Shown: piece by piece, positions 62,378 to 64,000 of the stretch
How positions within the stretch are numbered: the stretch's first letter is position 1
Layout: each line of letters begins with the position of its first letter
From: Isoetes taiwanensis
Taxonomy: Eukaryota > Streptophyta > Lycopodiopsida > Isoetales > Isoetaceae
Direction of reading: 5' to 3'
Assembly: GCA_021234155.1 (NCBI GenBank)
Contig: JAJEKV010000002.1
Span: forward strand, 36,933,107 to 36,997,106
Length of the DNA stretch: 64,000 nucleotides
Made by a program: the position numbers and the translations under genes
Notes under the pieces: model-generated
What the model was told of the DNA's origin: nothing
The model's database searches: none
What the model saw: only the letters and a program-made list of their open reading frames with translations

Positions 62378-64000
62378 TCACTCAAACTCAATGTCAAATC
62401 CCTTCACAACAATAGTTGCATCTCCATTTGTGGGCACCAAAGTAACAACAAAATTGTCTCCACTTTTTATCCCAAGGTCCTCCAAAGTCTCACCAATTCC
62501 AAGTCTAACATTCAGAGTCTGTTTCATATTAGAAGAATCAGACCCAGCAGAACTCATGTGTGGAAGATAGACAAAACTCCCTGCAAATTCTTTGATGTTC
62601 TTCCTCGTGTTAATATCAGCATCTGGCAGATTAATATACACATCAAATGAAGCAAACTGATTCATCGCGACTTCAACATCTTGAATCAACAACACTGTTT
62701 CATTTCCATCACTTTCAGCCACAGCATCGGCAGCCATAGCGGTCTGAATGGTGTTATTGATTCCTGAGACTGTTGTCTTCTTCTTCTGAGGCAGTTTGAT
62801 ACTGGAGCTGAACGGATCCTCCTTCAGGTTTTGAGATTTACCTGCAGATTTATTTCCGAATGCAGGAATCGTTCTAGCTTTGAGCTTAGATGTGGTAGAA
62901 GACGAAGCTCCAGACTCTGTGGCCTTTGCGTTGAGCCAATCGAGGGGCATTTGCTGATACTGATATCCCATAGCTTCAGTTGTCAAAGCATCTCTGATAT
63001 AAACCTTGACAGGGTCACCATTTTCGTCGAAGAAGAGGAACGAAGCATTGAGCCAGTCAGGATCTGTGTAATCAGATCTGCCAAGGCTTTTCCAGATGAT
63101 CCACATACGATCAATGTTGGCATGGTGAGCATAGAACAGGGGATCCTTTGCTGCAGAGTACAGAGCACCCATGTCTTCCAGATTGTTCTTAGTGGGCTTT
63201 TTGGCTCCGCACCAAGCATGAACATGACCATGAACACCATTTTCTACTGTTCCTGCACCCTTTTCTGATGATCCTGCTGCATCTCCATATCTGTATGCGC
63301 CTCCCAAAAATAGAGAGGCCGTCTTTGCCGCGCTCACGATTTCCTGATATAAAGTTGCATTATTTTCTGCCCTCAGAGTCGCCAGATCATCCTGCCCCTC
63401 TGCTTTCCCTGGAGCCCATGATAAATTGCATATGGCAGGTGGAGCATGGTCAGTATTGCGGTATTCATCCACCAGAACAGAGTTTTTGGTGAACAGAGCC
63501 GGCATGGAATTTGGAAGGGGCTCTGTGGCGCTCTGATTATCCCAGTTCCAGAAAGGAAGACGGAATGTGGGATCGTTCAGCAGTTTCTGAAGGATTCTCT
63601 CGTGGAAATAGAGATACCATCTATGCCACGGGAAAAAAAGCCAGCTATAATGGATATCAAAGGCCTGGTCTGTACCAGGTTGGACCAGAACATGGTCACA
63701 CATGATGCAGTGCATATAAGCCTGGTTGATGAATTTCCGATTGTCGTCGTCCGGCAGAGCTTTAAGAAGCTCGTAGGCTTTGATGTATCTCTGAGTGTAT
63801 GCATCATCCACAAGATGGGCTGCAGGCCGGATGCCAATTGGGGGATTTTTGGGAATAACAAAATCTCTAATCTCCTTGCTCGTTTTGAGGCAGCAATTCA
63901 GCTCCGCCTCATTGGCAGGGGTAGAAACCTTGCAATTGCTCAAATCCGGTGGAATAATTGGAGCCCCCCATGCCGGATCATGATTGCTGAGTAAAAATGG
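62378..64000 (-). CDS. Plant-type polyphenol oxidase (catechol oxidase/tyrosinase), 5' end off the window
   Basis: A type-3 copper enzyme that oxidises o-diphenols (and sometimes monophenols) to quinones; plant forms are usually in the thylakoid lumen or secretory route. The frame is open to the window edge, upstream of SNCKVSTPANE, so the transit peptide and start are outside. Counting from that Ser (63,943): CuA His78 (with thioether Cys82 in HCIMC), His98 and His107 (FFPWHRWYLYFHERIL); CuB His238 and His242 (HGHVHAW) and His274 (YAHHANIDRMW). The DWL domain (MPLDWLNA) and the C-terminal KFDV-like domain (FASFDVYINLP) follow a Lys/Ser linker where the precursor is probably cut. No intron or disablement is visible. 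Copia-1 sits 24 bp after the stop, in the likely 3' untranslated region. Confidence 0.95.
   Translation of the reverse strand, partial: PFLLSNHDPAWGAPIIPPDLSNCKVSTPANEAELNCCLKTSKEIRDFVIPKNPPIGIRPAAHLVDDAYTQRYIKAYELLKALPDDDNRKFINQAYMHCIMCDHVLVQPGTDQAFDIHYSWLFFPWHRWYLYFHERILQKLLNDPTFRLPFWNWDNQSATEPLPNSMPALFTKNSVLVDEYRNTDHAPPAICNLSWAPGKAEGQDDLATLRAENNATLYQEIVSAAKTASLFLGGAYRYGDAAGSSEKGAGTVENGVHGHVHAWCGAKKPTKNNLEDMGALYSAAKDPLFYAHHANIDRMWIIWKSLGRSDYTDPDWLNASFLFFDENGDPVKVYIRDALTTEAMGYQYQQMPLDWLNAKATESGASSSTTSKLKARTIPAFGNKSAGKSQNLKEDPFSSSIKLPQKKKTTVSGINNTIQTAMAADAVAESDGNETVLLIQDVEVAMNQFASFDVYINLPDADINTRKNIKEFAGSFVYLPHMSSAGSDSSNMKQTLNVRLGIGETLEDLGIKSGDNFVVTLVPTNGDATIVVKGFDIEFE

Overview
The window looks like a transposon-dense stretch of a large land-plant nuclear genome. 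One confidently recognised host gene is present: a plant-type polyphenol oxidase, minus strand, running off the right edge. Two or three exon-like pieces of an unidentified plus-strand host gene lie near the left edge. Almost everything else is mobile DNA at various stages of decay. The mix (Ty3/gypsy with chromodomain, Ty1/copia, a CACTA-like element, a LINE, a tyrosine-recombinase retrotransposon with split direct repeats, and an unassigned element carrying an amino-type DNA methyltransferase) suggests a non-seed plant such as a fern, lycophyte or moss. That lineage guess is inference.

Layout. 1-1.1 kb: host exons. 1,131-11,249: a 10.1-kb element bounded by short inverted repeats and TTAA on both sides, sitting in what looks like a host intron. 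It holds two head-to-head decayed genes. Leftward is a beta-order N4/N6 DNA methyltransferase. Rightward is a putative DDE-type transposase with GHTHDQID and LDN..RENKN signatures. Between them is an array of perfect palindromes repeated about every 42 bp, and the same palindrome family recurs inside the methyltransferase introns. A 1.7-kb poly-A retroposon has broken a methyltransferase exon. 11,341-11,502: the next host exon. 13.25-24.25 kb: the 3' part of a Ty3/gypsy chromovirus whose LTR is split by a 7.3-kb CACTA-like element (3-bp TGA duplication), which itself contains a 1.1-kb tandem array, tandem tRNA-like units and a solo LTR. 25.18-26.73 kb: a polypyrimidine tract.

28.55-33.54 kb: a minus-strand YR retrotransposon (gag, RNase H, Dam-like domain, tyrosine recombinase) with A1...B1-A2...B2 split direct repeats. 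35.55-50.4 kb: a GC-rich LINE split by a 9.4-kb insertion (38,807-48,255, flanked by GGCCT) that carries a 667-bp satellite and decayed exons. 51.4-53.3 kb: a small palindrome array and a second, unrelated transposase-like pseudogene. 53.5-62.35 kb: two nested Ty1/copia elements. The inner one is complete with a CTGTC duplication and lies inside the 5' LTR of the outer one, which landed about 24 bp past the oxidase stop codon.

Two things stand out. First, the methyltransferase-plus-transposase element with its palindromic control-like region is a candidate undescribed mobile system. Second, three copies of a stem-loop share a conserved core of about 45 nt but have unrelated, individually self-complementary arms, in three different element contexts; this behaves like a structured RNA. 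Nearly all element genes carry frameshifts or stops, so activity in this copy is unlikely.
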